Positions 1 to 9,763 of a stretch of DNA of 64,000 nucleotides are shown here, piece by piece. The DNA is from Leucaena leucocephala (lineage: Eukaryota; Streptophyta; Magnoliopsida; Fabales; Fabaceae), in NCBI GenBank assembly GCA_037074615.1, contig CM073522.1:25542962-25606961 (forward strand), read 5' to 3'. Both the position numbers and the translations under genes were made by a program. Each line of letters begins with the position of its first letter. Position 1 is the first letter of the stretch. The notes under the pieces were generated by a model. The model made no database searches. It was not told where the DNA came from and saw nothing but the letters and a program-made list of their open reading frames with translations.

Positions 1-353
1 ACACAGAAATTCCAGAAGCATTTCCCCAAGATTTAAGCCTCAAAAACCATTTAAACTCAAGAACAAACCATGAGAACAAAGTCTAGAAGTAAGGAGGCAA
101 CTTACCTTACTAGTTTCTTCAAGATACTTACTTCCTTCTTGCTTGAGAGAAAATTTTGCAAGAGCTTCCCCACCTTTTCTCTTCACGGCTTTGGAGTCTC
201 CAATGGGGGGTATTTATAGAAAAATCTTGGAAAAATTGAAGGCCAAGATCATCTTGGGAACTATTTGATCTAAAGGCTTGAGATTAAATCTTGGAATTTC
301 TTTTCTTTTTTGAATTATTGCATCACCTTGATGACATCACTAGAGGGACACCT
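1..353 (-). mobile_element. LTR of element D, distal part (truncated by window start)
   Basis: Minus-strand LTR sequence. It matches the promoter-proximal part of solo LTR C (for example 54480-54780), including the same inverted TATA box followed by a run of Cs. It is interrupted at 354 by solo LTR H and resumes at 3175, because the 5 bp CACCT is duplicated on both sides. The rest of the element, if any, lies to the left of the window. Whether it is a solo LTR or belongs to a full element cannot be told. Confidence 0.75.
211..218 (-). promoter_or_regulatory. TATA box of LTR D
   Basis: TATAAATA on the minus strand followed by a C-run. The same motif occurs at the equivalent place in LTRs A, B, C, G and H, so it is the likely core promoter of the LTR. 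Confidence 0.6.
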
Positions 354-3169
354 TGAAACATCCTTCCTTAGACTCCTCAGAGTACACTCGCGGAAGCAAT
401 ATTAGCTTCATTATATCTTAACTTAAGCCCAGAAATTTAAAATTTCTCTTAAAATCCTTATTCTGGACCTTTAATTTGAAAATCAATTTATCTCGTTCTG
501 CACATCCAAATGAGGCTTATTACCTATCCACATAATGCCCCAACGTGTACGAATGGCCTGCCAAATTTCATAGCCAAACTCCTTCGTTTACTAGGTCAAA
601 CTGAGGTCAAAACACTGCTACCTCAGGACATGCGAATTTCTCTTTTAATTCATCATTCACAAATTGAACATGCCAAACAATATTTATTGTTAAATAATAA
701 AATGTCATACAACAAGGAATACATCAAATTCTCATATTTCTATTACATCTTTTCCCTGCCTAAAATCCGGCAGCACAACCGCTACATTCCTTCTGTAGAG
801 AGTAACCGATCTTGTACCGATTCGGTAATTCCCGTATGAACTACCATTCTACGTAAGTACCCAGGAAAGACTGGATGAACCGGCTAGGTCCACTCACTTT
901 CAGCCTCCTTAGACAGCACCTACGTACACAGTACGTATCAGTTCCTCTCTTTGTTCCTTCTTCGTTGCCAGAATTTCGGCAGCCTACCGGCGTCCCTTAA
1001 GATTTCCAAATTTTATTTTGACAGAACCTCTCCTGTAATGTTATATTTGGGAATGAGATTCAAAAGGATCCTAATAGCAATAATCATAACAATATCTGTA
1101 ATGCAGAGTGACGGTGCTTGCTTGTGATTGTGTACAGATAAGTATGCTGCATGCTTCCATATTCAATAACATATGACCATAGCATTGGAATAGAGCTGCA
1201 AGCATAACATACAAGACAACAATCCAACCAAACAAAAGCACAACAAATCACAAAGACATTACATAAGAGCTAGGATTAGTTGCTACCTCAAAAGCAGAGC
1301 TTTAGAACTTCCCTACTACTTCCAACTTCACCAGAACTTCCTTACTTCTTTCTTTCTCTCACTTTCTCTCTCAAGAACTTCTTTCTTCCTCTCTTTCTTG
1401 CTTGTGCCGAAATAAGGAGCTAGGGGGTATTTATAGTGTTGAGCAATGGCAATCTCGTAATTTTGAGGACTTATGATCCTGCGGTCCTGGTTTTTCCTGA
1501 ATTTCCTATTTTTCTTTATTCCTTTTACTGCATCAGGCATGACATCACTCAATGCCAACTCATGGGACACCTCACCTCCCACATTCTTCACATGGCAAAA
1601 CTGAGAGAGAGCTAGAGCCTTCCGGAAGTTTTGCGGTCCAATCCGGTACCGGCCCGGTCCGCTTCCTCGGAAAACGTGCTGTTTTCAGAATCTGATTTTT
1701 TTGAAAATCCTTTTTATGTCTACTGACCTCACATTTAGTATCTAGACCCTTTATATCATTAACTTTTTAATACTGGGTCTAGACTCAGTTATAGATCCCC
1801 TGCGAAATGACCAAAATGCCCAGGGTGCCCTATCTTGTCCTATTTTAACCCTAAGGGCAAAATCATCATTTCACACCTTTCTGAACCTGGTCAAAGCATA
1901 TACTGGCTCTAGTCAACCTTATTTAGATATGTCTTAGCCTCTAGGCCTATCCAGAATGACCAGAATGCCCTCCATTCATCTGCTGCCATTTTTGTATAAC
2001 ACAGGGGCATTTTCGTAATTTCGCACTTTTCCGGGGTTCTGCTGGACACTGGCCCACTTATCAATCCAAGAGTCTTATTGGGCCTCTAATGGCACCATTT
2101 TTGGGCTTCCTGGGTCCATTACCTATATGGCACGCATTACGAGGAATCTTTCCTCTGCCCCAGTTCACCAAATATTTTAATTATTATTTACCGATTATAC
2201 ACCTTTCCAGACACCGGCTCCTTTTCCCAGATGCAGTGTCCTACTGTGTTCAGGCATCCCTGTGGGTTATAACAGTCATCTGACTGAAGTCATCCGATCG
2301 CATTCAGCCCCTTTAAAAATACCGATAAATCTCCCTATCGGATCCCTGGAGGCCTCATATCCCGTCTGGATTTTCTAATTTGTGGATAACTTTTCCTACA
2401 GACCTCCTATCGGTATTCTGTCAGTTTCCCGACATCCGCCCCATAAGGGTGCATCATCCTGTAATTTCTTACTTATATCTGAAATCTAGGGTATCCTGTA
2501 TAAATTTTTATAACTTTCGGATGATCAGTCCATTTTCGGCTATCTGGAGTTTTCAAAAATTCCAGTATTAGGCCAGATTACCGAGCGTCACTTGCTCTCT
2601 CTACCGGTGAAATCTGGGACTGAAATGATTCCGGACAGTCCAAACCACTTCCGGCCTGACTTTCTTTAATTACACTTTAGCCCCAAGGAACTTTTCTTCT
2701 TTTCAATTAAGTCCCTTTCTATTTGGCTAAAATTGCACTTAAGGACCCCACCTTTTTCTCTACTTTTCCTTTTTTGGCTTTATACTTTTCATAACTGCAC
2801 TTAAGCCCCTTCATTTTCTTTCTTTTGCAATTTAATCCCTTTCTTTGCATAAATGGCCATCATATCTCTAGGGACTTTCACTATTTACATATCAGTCCCT
2901 GGACTTTTACTTATTTGCAGTTTAGTCCCTAAAACCCTCTGTATGTTTCGGGAACTTATTTTGAACCTAGGTGAACTGTCCCGATTCTGTAGGTTAAAGA
3001 CTTAACTCATCTTTAAATCCTGAAGGACTTAGCTCATCCCTCTGATTCCTACAAAATACAGGTAAGTGATCCGCCCATATCAGATTACTACCCTGGGACT
3101 ACGGGTTTAGCAGCCTGCCCATATCAGACTACTTCCCAGTTCTCCTAGACCAAAAATCGGGATGTTACA
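354..3169 (-). mobile_element. Solo LTR H (2816 bp), TSD CACCT
   Basis: On the minus strand the sequence runs from TGTAACATCCCG (ending at 3169) to ...GATGTTTCA (ending at 354), so it has TG...CA ends. The flanks 349-353 and 3170-3174 are both CACCT, a 5 bp target-site duplication. No internal domain, primer site or second LTR is present, so it is a solo LTR left by LTR-LTR recombination. It resembles the LTR of element B and solo LTR G. Like G, it keeps a segment of roughly 180 bp near its start that B lacks. Its conserved stem-loop near 1050 is decayed in one arm. Confidence 0.9.
1428..1435 (-). promoter_or_regulatory. TATA box of solo LTR H
   Basis: Minus-strand TATAAATA followed by a run of Cs, at the same relative place as in the other LTRs of this group. 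Confidence 0.55.
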
Positions 3170-3174
3170 CACCT

Positions 3175-4346
3175 CATGGGACACCTAAGCTCACACTTGG
3201 AACCATTTCCATGGTAGGGAGTTCCAAGAAAATTTCAGTCTAATCCAGTCCCATACAGTCCAATCCGGTACCGGCCCGGTTCGATTTCCCGTAAACCGGA
3301 CTATTTTCTTAATCTAATTTTTCTGGGACTTCATAATATATTTTATTCAATATTTAAATCCTTCATATCATTGACATTCTTATACTGGGTTTAAATTTAA
3401 TTCCAGATACCTTGGAAAATGACCAAAATACCCTTAGTGCTTTTCCGTGCACTATATTAAACCTAAGGGCATAATTGTTATTTCACACCTCTTTGAACCT
3501 TGTCAGAGTATATACTAACTCCGACTAACCTCTCCTGTACTTGCTTTGGCATTTTGGCTTGTCTAAAATGACCAAAATGCCCTCCATTCACTTTTGTTTC
3601 CTTAGGACAACACAGGGGCATTTTTATAATTTTTACACTTTTCCGGGGTTCCTCGGGACACTAGCCTACCTATCAGTCCAAGTGCCTTATTAGGCCTTAA
3701 TGACACCATTCTTGGGCCTTTTAGGGTTTAATACCTTTGTGGCACGAATCCCTAGAAAGCTCTCTCGGCGATATCCATCAATATTTTTTTCCACAATAAA
3801 TTCCATTAAAAATTCTACAGGATTCCTTTTCTGATCCTGTTAATTTTATAAATTCTCATATTAATTCTAGGAATTTACTGAAAAATCTCATCTGATTCTG
3901 AAATCCAAAAAATATTGTAATAATTTTATCTAACCTCAAAAATTTATATCAATTTTTCGGGATCTCAAATCAAAATTCTGTGTGGTGTCAAACAACCCAG
4001 AATAATTTTCTCTATCCACTGGAAAAATTTAGGTCCGATCAGAATACGGTCATTTTTGGCCTATTTTTCGGTCCAAATTTCCCATAATTACACTTTTGCC
4101 CATTGATTTACCATAAATCACCTTTATGTCCTCAACTTTTCAAAAATACACTTAAAGATCCCATATTTTTATCTACCTTTACTTTTAGTCTAAAACTTTA
4201 TAATTTCACTTAAGTCCTTGTATTTTCTTTCTTTTTAATTTAATCCATTTCTTTACATAAATGGCCACATCTTTTCCTGAAAAATCTCACATATATTTTA
4301 TTCAATATGTACATACAAATCAGTACAGAAAATTTGGGATATTACA
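3175..4346 (-). mobile_element. LTR of element D, proximal part with LTR start
   Basis: Continuation of LTR D after solo LTR H. Read on the minus strand it starts at 4346 with TGTAATATCCC and matches the start of LTR A for about 57 bp with two mismatches, then diverges in the A/C style. The five bases beyond the end (4347-4351, ATCAC) would be its target duplication; the partner copy is outside the window. Its target appears to be the Athila-type fragment that continues at 21740 once element A is removed. Confidence 0.75.
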
Positions 4347-4410
4347 ATCACTGTGTAATATCCCAAATTTTCTGTACTGATTTGTATGTACAGATTGAAT
4401 GAAATATATG
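4290..4410. repeat. Head-to-head LTR ends forming a near-perfect palindrome
   Basis: Positions 4290-4346 are the reverse complement of 4354-4410 with about two mismatches and a 7-base spacer (4347-4353). It arises because element A inserted immediately beside the outer end of LTR D in opposite orientation. Confidence 0.9.
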
Positions 4411-5841
4411 AATTATTTTTCAGGAAGAAGATGTGGTTATTTATGTAAAGAAAGGGATTAAATTGAAAAAGAAAGGAAATGAAAGGACTTGATTGCAATT
4501 ATGGAAAGTCTAAGGCTAAGAAGGAAAGGTAGACAAAAATGTGGGGTCTTAAAGTGTAATTTTAGCCAAATAAAGGGACTTAAGTGCAAAGAAGAAAAAG
4601 TTCCCTGGGGCTAAAGTGTAATTAAAGAAAATTAGGCCAGAAGTAGTTTGGACTGCCCGAAAGCATTTCAGTCCTAGATCTCACCAGTAGAGAGAGCAAG
4701 TGATGCTGGGTAATCCAGCTTAATACAGGAATTTTTTAAGACTCCAGATAGCCAAAATTGATCTAATAGTCTAAAAGTAAAAAAATTCCTACCGGATATC
4801 CTAGATTTTAGATATAAGTAAGAAATTACAGGATGATGCATCCTGACAGGGCGGAGGTTAAAAAACTGACAGAATACCGATAGGAGGTCTGTAGGAAAAG
4901 TTATTCACAAATTAGCGAATACAGACAGGAGTGTGAGGCCTCCGGGGATCCGATTAGGAAATTTAGTGGTCTTTAAAAAGGGACTGAATGAGTTCGGATG
5001 ATCTCAGTCTGATGACTGTTATAACCCACAGGGATGCCTAAACACAGCAGGCCAGTGTATCTGGTAAAAGGACCCGGTGTCCGGAGATGTGTATAAACGG
5101 TGTATAATAGCTAAAATACTCGGTGAACATTAACAGGGAAGATTCCTCTTAATGCGTGCCATGAAGGTAATGGACCCTGAAAGGCCCAATAATGGCTCCA
5201 TCAAAGGCCCAATAAGACCCTTGGACTGATAGGTGGGCCAGTGTCCAGCAGAACCCCGGAAAAATACAAAATTACGAAAATGCCCCTGTGTTATACTAAA
5301 GGGTAGTAGAGGAATAGAGGCCATTTTGGTCATTCTGGATAGGCTCAAAAGCTAAGACATACACAGGTGAGATTAACCAGAGTCAGTATATGCCCTGACA
5401 AGGTACAGAAAGGTGTAAAATGACAATTTTACCCTTAGGGTTAAGATAGTGCAGGAAAGGGAACCCAGGGGTATTTTGGTCATTTCGCAGGAGATCTATA
5501 ATTGAGATTAGACCCAGTATAGAAATGTCAATGTATAAAGGACCTAGATACTAAACTTAAGGTCAGAAGGCATAATAGGGATTTTCAAAAAAATTAGATT
5601 CAGAAAACAGTCCAGTTTTTGAGGAGAAGGACGGGCCAGTATCGGATTGGACTGGAAAGCTTCCAGAAGGCTTCTAGCTCCCTCCAATTTTGCCATGTGA
5701 AGAATATGAGGGGTGAGGTGTCCCCTTAGGTGTCCCTTGATGATGCAGTAAAAGGGAATAAAGAAAAATAGGAAATTCTGGAAAAACCAGGGCCACAAGT
5801 TCATATGGCTTCAAAATTATGAAAATGCTATCCATCAAAAT

Positions 5842-5849
5842 TATAAATA
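5842..5849 (+). promoter_or_regulatory. TATA box of the 5' LTR of A
   Basis: TATAAATA followed by a C-run, conserved in the other LTRs of the group. It probably directs transcription of the element. Confidence 0.6.
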
Positions 5850-6212
5850 CCCCCCTTGCCTTCATTCATCACGCCAAGAAGCATACTTAGAGAGATAAGG
5901 AAGTTATTGAGAGAGAAAGTGAGGAAAAGAAAGAAGAAAGGAAGTTCTAGCGGAGTTGAAAACAGTATAGAGGTTCTGGAGTTCTGCTAAGCTTTTGAGG
6001 TAGTAACTAATCCTAGCTTTTATGTAATATCTTTGTGATTGGTTGTGCTATTGTTTGGTTAGATTGTTGTCTTATATGTTATGCTTGAAGCTCTATTACA
6101 ATGCTATAATCATATGTTATTGAGTATGGAAGCACGCAGCATACTTATTTGTACACAATCACAAGCAAGCACTGTCACTCTACATTACATATATTGTTAT
6201 GATTATTACTAC

Positions 6213-6232
6213 TGAGATTCCCCCGAATCTTA
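6213..6232 (+). other. Conserved LTR stem-loop (copy in 5' LTR A)
   Basis: Stem TGAGATTC, loop CCCC, second arm GAATCTTA (one terminal mismatch here). Other copies are at 14876-14895, 18963-18982, 20773-20792, 22647-22666, 27587-27606, 37134-37153 and 56019-56040. It always sits after a TACTGAG context at the same relative place. Function unknown. Confidence 0.7.
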
Positions 6233-7182
6233 TCCCAAATAACCCATTACAGGGGAGGCTATGTCGAAGTAAATTTTGGAAATTTTGAAAGACGCCGTTA
6301 TGCTACCAAAATTCTGGCAAAGTGGCAAAGAAAGGAACTGATACGTACTGTGTATGTAGGTACTGTCTAAGGAGGCTGGAAGTGAGTGGACCTAGCCAGT
6401 TCATTCAGTCTTTCCTGGGTACTTACGTAGAATGGCAGTTCCCATGGGAATTACCGAATCGGTACAAGATCAGTTACTTTCTAAGGACGAAGTATAGCCG
6501 TTGTGCTGCCGGATTTCAGGCAGAAAGGATGTATTAGAAATATGATAATTTTGTACAACTTATGATGTATAACAACTTATTAATTATTAATGAGTATTAT
6601 TTGGCATATTTGACTGATATATGATGGATGTATGCATATGTATGCAAAGTTGAGTGCTGGAATTTACTACTATGAACAGTAATACGTGGTGAACTAATGA
6701 TGTTTGACCCATGATTAAAAATAGTAAATGGATGAATAAATGTATAAAATTTTTATGGTAAATAGTATACATATTGAGCTTCCGTTTGATATATAGTATG
6801 CCTCATTTGGATGTCTACACATGGAGATATAAATTATCAAAGTTGGGACCAGAATGCTGGATTTAGGGGGAAAACGTTGGATGAACAGTAACATTATAAC
6901 GTTGACCTATGTTGACTTGGTCAAAGAATGAGCAATGAGTGATTTTTCCCTAAAATATAATTGAGTTAGATTCATGTATAAATTGGAACCACTTTATTTT
7001 GATTTTTCTATAATTAATTAGAATTTTTCGAAGTCAGGTCACTCATCTAGAATTTACACAATGAACAGTACACGAGAAGAGAAAAATTCCAGATTGAGAA
7101 ATTGGACTTCAATGACCTTGAAAGTGGTTCTAAATACTACCAAATGATCCCTAAAATATACGAAAGTAAGGACGTTTCATTT

Positions 7183-7194
7183 TGTTATCAGAGC
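7183..7194 (+). other. Primer-binding site of A (initiator tRNA-Met)
   Basis: Matches TGGTATCAGAGC, the usual plant LTR-retrotransposon primer site complementary to initiator tRNA-Met, with one change (G to T at 7185). It lies three bases after the end of the 5' LTR. Confidence 0.85.
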
Positions 7195-7292
7195 AAAGGA
7201 TTCTGGCTTAGGAAATGCTCTGAGTAGATGATTTATAGATAGATATACCATGATAAAGCTGTCATAATTGACACTAAGTTAGTGTTTGCAGG

Positions 7293-7988
7293 ATGACTAG
7301 ATATAGATCCGGATCCGAAACCACGGTGAACCAATGGGATCCTAGACCAGAGGTCTCTAGTTTGGATAGTTCAGAAGAGGAGATAATGAACAATGATTTT
7401 GATCCTTGGATATCTCCAGTAGTTAGTGACTCTGAAGTGGATAGTTCCTTAGTAGGATCAAATCTTGTGGTGGATCAGGAGGAGATGGTGATAGAAGGTC
7501 CTATTCCTGCCATTCCAATAAATACGGTACCTCCAAACATAGCAGACATTACAGGATCCAGTCCAGTGCTTGATCAGATTGATGCACCAGGTCCCAGTAG
7601 GCCCAGAGTGACACTAGTAGAGATACCTTTAGGAGATCTGATCATAAGGATGGTACCAGGGAAGAACTTGAGTAGAGAACAATTTGAGAGATCAGTAGTG
7701 TTAGCCCGACAGCTATATGAGCTTTGGCAGACCCTGATCAGAAATGTAGATCAAGATTATATGGTTTATCAGAATTTTATCACAAGGGTGAAAGCCATAT
7801 ACCAAGCCTGGGATCCAAGTGTGTTAACCCTACGGCTTTGGCTAGAGATTATGGATGATGTGTTGCCAACTACTCCTACCTGGAGAATAGAGTTGGATCG
7901 ATATTTTGACGAAGAACCATATTGTACTGTATCTAACTGGATCTACTTGGTAGGAGAGTTTATTAGAATAAAGTTTAAGAAGAATTAG
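7293..7988 (+). CDS. Extra ORF upstream of gag (ORF0), 231 residues, unknown function
   Basis: I do not recognise this protein. It lies between the primer site and gag in element A; a homologue of 232 residues sits at the same place in element F (62361-63059). By hand alignment they are about 74% identical, both start just after TTTGCAG, and both end in KFKKN. The first roughly 90 residues are rich in Ser, Glu and Asp (runs such as DSSEEEIM) and look disordered. The C-terminal half is better conserved, with blocks such as RMVPG, NLSREQ, ARQLYEL, FITRVKAIYQAWDP, TPTW and NWIYLVGE, and looks folded and mostly helical. No zinc knuckle, protease or membrane segment is visible. It stays open although gag and pol next to it are broken. 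An extra 5' ORF is known in Ogre elements (Tat lineage); I do not know of one in Tekay-type elements. It could be a regulatory protein or an extension of Gag function. Confidence 0.8.
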   Translation: MTRYRSGSETTVNQWDPRPEVSSLDSSEEEIMNNDFDPWISPVVSDSEVDSSLVGSNLVVDQEEMVIEGPIPAIPINTVPPNIADITGSSPVLDQIDAPGPSRPRVTLVEIPLGDLIIRMVPGKNLSREQFERSVVLARQLYELWQTLIRNVDQDYMVYQNFITRVKAIYQAWDPSVLTLRLWLEIMDDVLPTTPTWRIELDRYFDEEPYCTVSNWIYLVGEFIRIKFKKN

Positions 7989-8131
7989 GGTAATATTTTC
8001 ATTGTATGCAATGTATAAAAGACTAGTATAGTAGTACATGTATGACTGTGATATATACCTTGTATACTATGTTTGGAATAAAATGATAATTGTTATTCAT
8101 CGTATTCTCTTCTGCCTTATAGCATAACAAA

Positions 8132-9763
8132 ATAGTTCAAACAAGAAGAACTATTCTAGCTGAAGAACCACGAGAGGCTGGAAATATTAATCAAATAATT
8201 TTAGAGCGATTAGAACAACAACAAAGGATGATTGAGGAAATGCGGGCAGCTCAGGCACGCAATGAGCAGGAAAGAGATGTCGCCATAGCTGCAGCAGTAG
8301 CTGAAGCTGTAAGCAACCTGAGGCCACCCGAGCCTTCAGGATCAGCTAGTAGAGAACCACAGCCGGTGCAGCCCCAGAGACGGGTTGACCCGAGAGAAGA
8401 TGTAGCTAGCATCCAGCAATGGATGATCAGATTCTGCAAGTACAATCCTCCAGTGTTTGAAGGAACGTTCGAGGTGCAGATAGCTGAGGATTGGATTAGC
8501 AGATTAGAAAAGATCTTCAAGGTCCTTGATTGCCCAACGGAAACCAAAGCTCAGATGGCTATCTATTAGCTAGAGAAAGATGCTGACAGGTGGTGGAAGA
8601 ATACTAAGTTACTTCTGCAAGCAAGAGACATTCCGATCACCTGGGAAGTGTTTCTTGAGCAGTTTTATGAAAAATATTTTCCTCAATCAGTTAAAGATGA
8701 AAGAGAGGCGGAATTCCTTATACTGAGACAAGGAGAGAAGGAGTCTTTTGATGAATATCTTGCTAAGTTCATCTGGCTATCTCAATATTCCACTTATTTG
8801 TGCCAAGTGGATGATGAACGTTGGATGATAGAAAGGATGATTCGAGGGATGAACTCTATGCTAAAGGAGAAGTTAACTCCTCAACAATACAGCCAGTTTA
8901 ATAAGGCCGTGGGGGCATACCGTATTGTTAAAAATAGCATGAATCACAGAATGCTATTCAGATCGGGAAACAGGGATCAAGCAGCTCCTGACAAAGCCGG
9001 TCAAAATCAAGAAGCTGCAAGTGGTAGTAGCTATAGGAAGAGAAAGCGACCATGGCAAAATAGGAGGCCGAGTAGAGGAAATTTCCGCGGAAGGTCCAAC
9101 AACAGAGATACGAAGGCCCAAACCTGTGACAAGTGTGGAAAGAATCATGGTGACAGACCATGTTTAATGGGCCAGAATGTTTGTTATACCTGCGGAAAGC
9201 CCAGACATTTTTCCCGAGAATGCCCTCAAGCTATAACAAATCCAAGGCCAAGGACACCAGGAAGAGTGTTTGTACTCACCAGGGAGGATGCTCAGCGATC
9301 ACCTGAGATGATTCAAGGTACAATCTATCTCAATGATCATGCTGTGACTGCTCTATTTGATTCGAGTGCAAGTCATTCCTTTATTTCCTATGAGTGTGCT
9401 AAACGCCTAGGCCTTCGGATTAGTAAGTTACGTTATGATATACATGTGAAAATGCCCACCAATGCTAGGGTAGTTACGTCTGATGCTTGTTTGAATAGTA
9501 TAGTGCGTTATGAGCACTGTTGTACCACCCTAGACTTAATATGTATGCCTTTTCGAGAGATCGATGTCATACTTGGTTTGAATTGGTTAGCCTCCAATAA
9601 CGTAATATTGGACTGCAGGAACAAGACCCTAGTTCTTGGCCCAAAGGTCGCTGATCTGAGTCCGGAAGTAAGATTGAATTTTATAACGGAGGCTCAGGCA
9701 GATAAATATCTACGGAAAGGATTTCAGGGTTATATGTATTCTTTTCTGTTCAAACAGAGGTAG
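8132..9763 (+). pseudogene. gag: gag and protease of element A (broken)
   Basis: Encodes the capsid/nucleocapsid polyprotein and the start of the aspartic protease. Homology to the gag of element F (63199 onward) fixes the true start at 8132, where ATG has become ATA. A TAG at 8567-8569 interrupts the frame where F has Gln. After an Ala/Glu-rich coiled-coil-like N-terminus come the retrotransposon gag domain (blocks LEKIFKVLDCP, RWWKNT, FLEQFYEKYFP, RQGEK) and two zinc knuckles near 9127-9225: C-x2-C-x3-H-x4-C, then C-x2-C-x4-H-x4-C with the usual Gly before His replaced by Arg. The protease motif near 9355 reads LFDSSASHSF; the usual active-site DSG is DSS. The frame ends at 9763 because of a one-base shift near 9742-9751; pol continues in the next frame. 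Confidence 0.9.

Larger units (their letters stand above)
4354..7179 (+). mobile_element. 5' LTR of element A (2826 bp)
   Basis: Starts TGTAATATCCC and ends GGACGTTTCA, directly followed by the primer site. The same sequence recurs as the 3' LTR at 12211-12987 plus 19690-21734 (2822 bp). It contains a TATA box, the conserved stem-loop and the conserved block of about 150 bp at roughly 6330-6470. Confidence 0.95.

Noticed and set aside
8251..8547. 98-codon minus-strand frame across gag of element A
   Set aside because: Antisense shadow of gag, which is supported by homology to element F.
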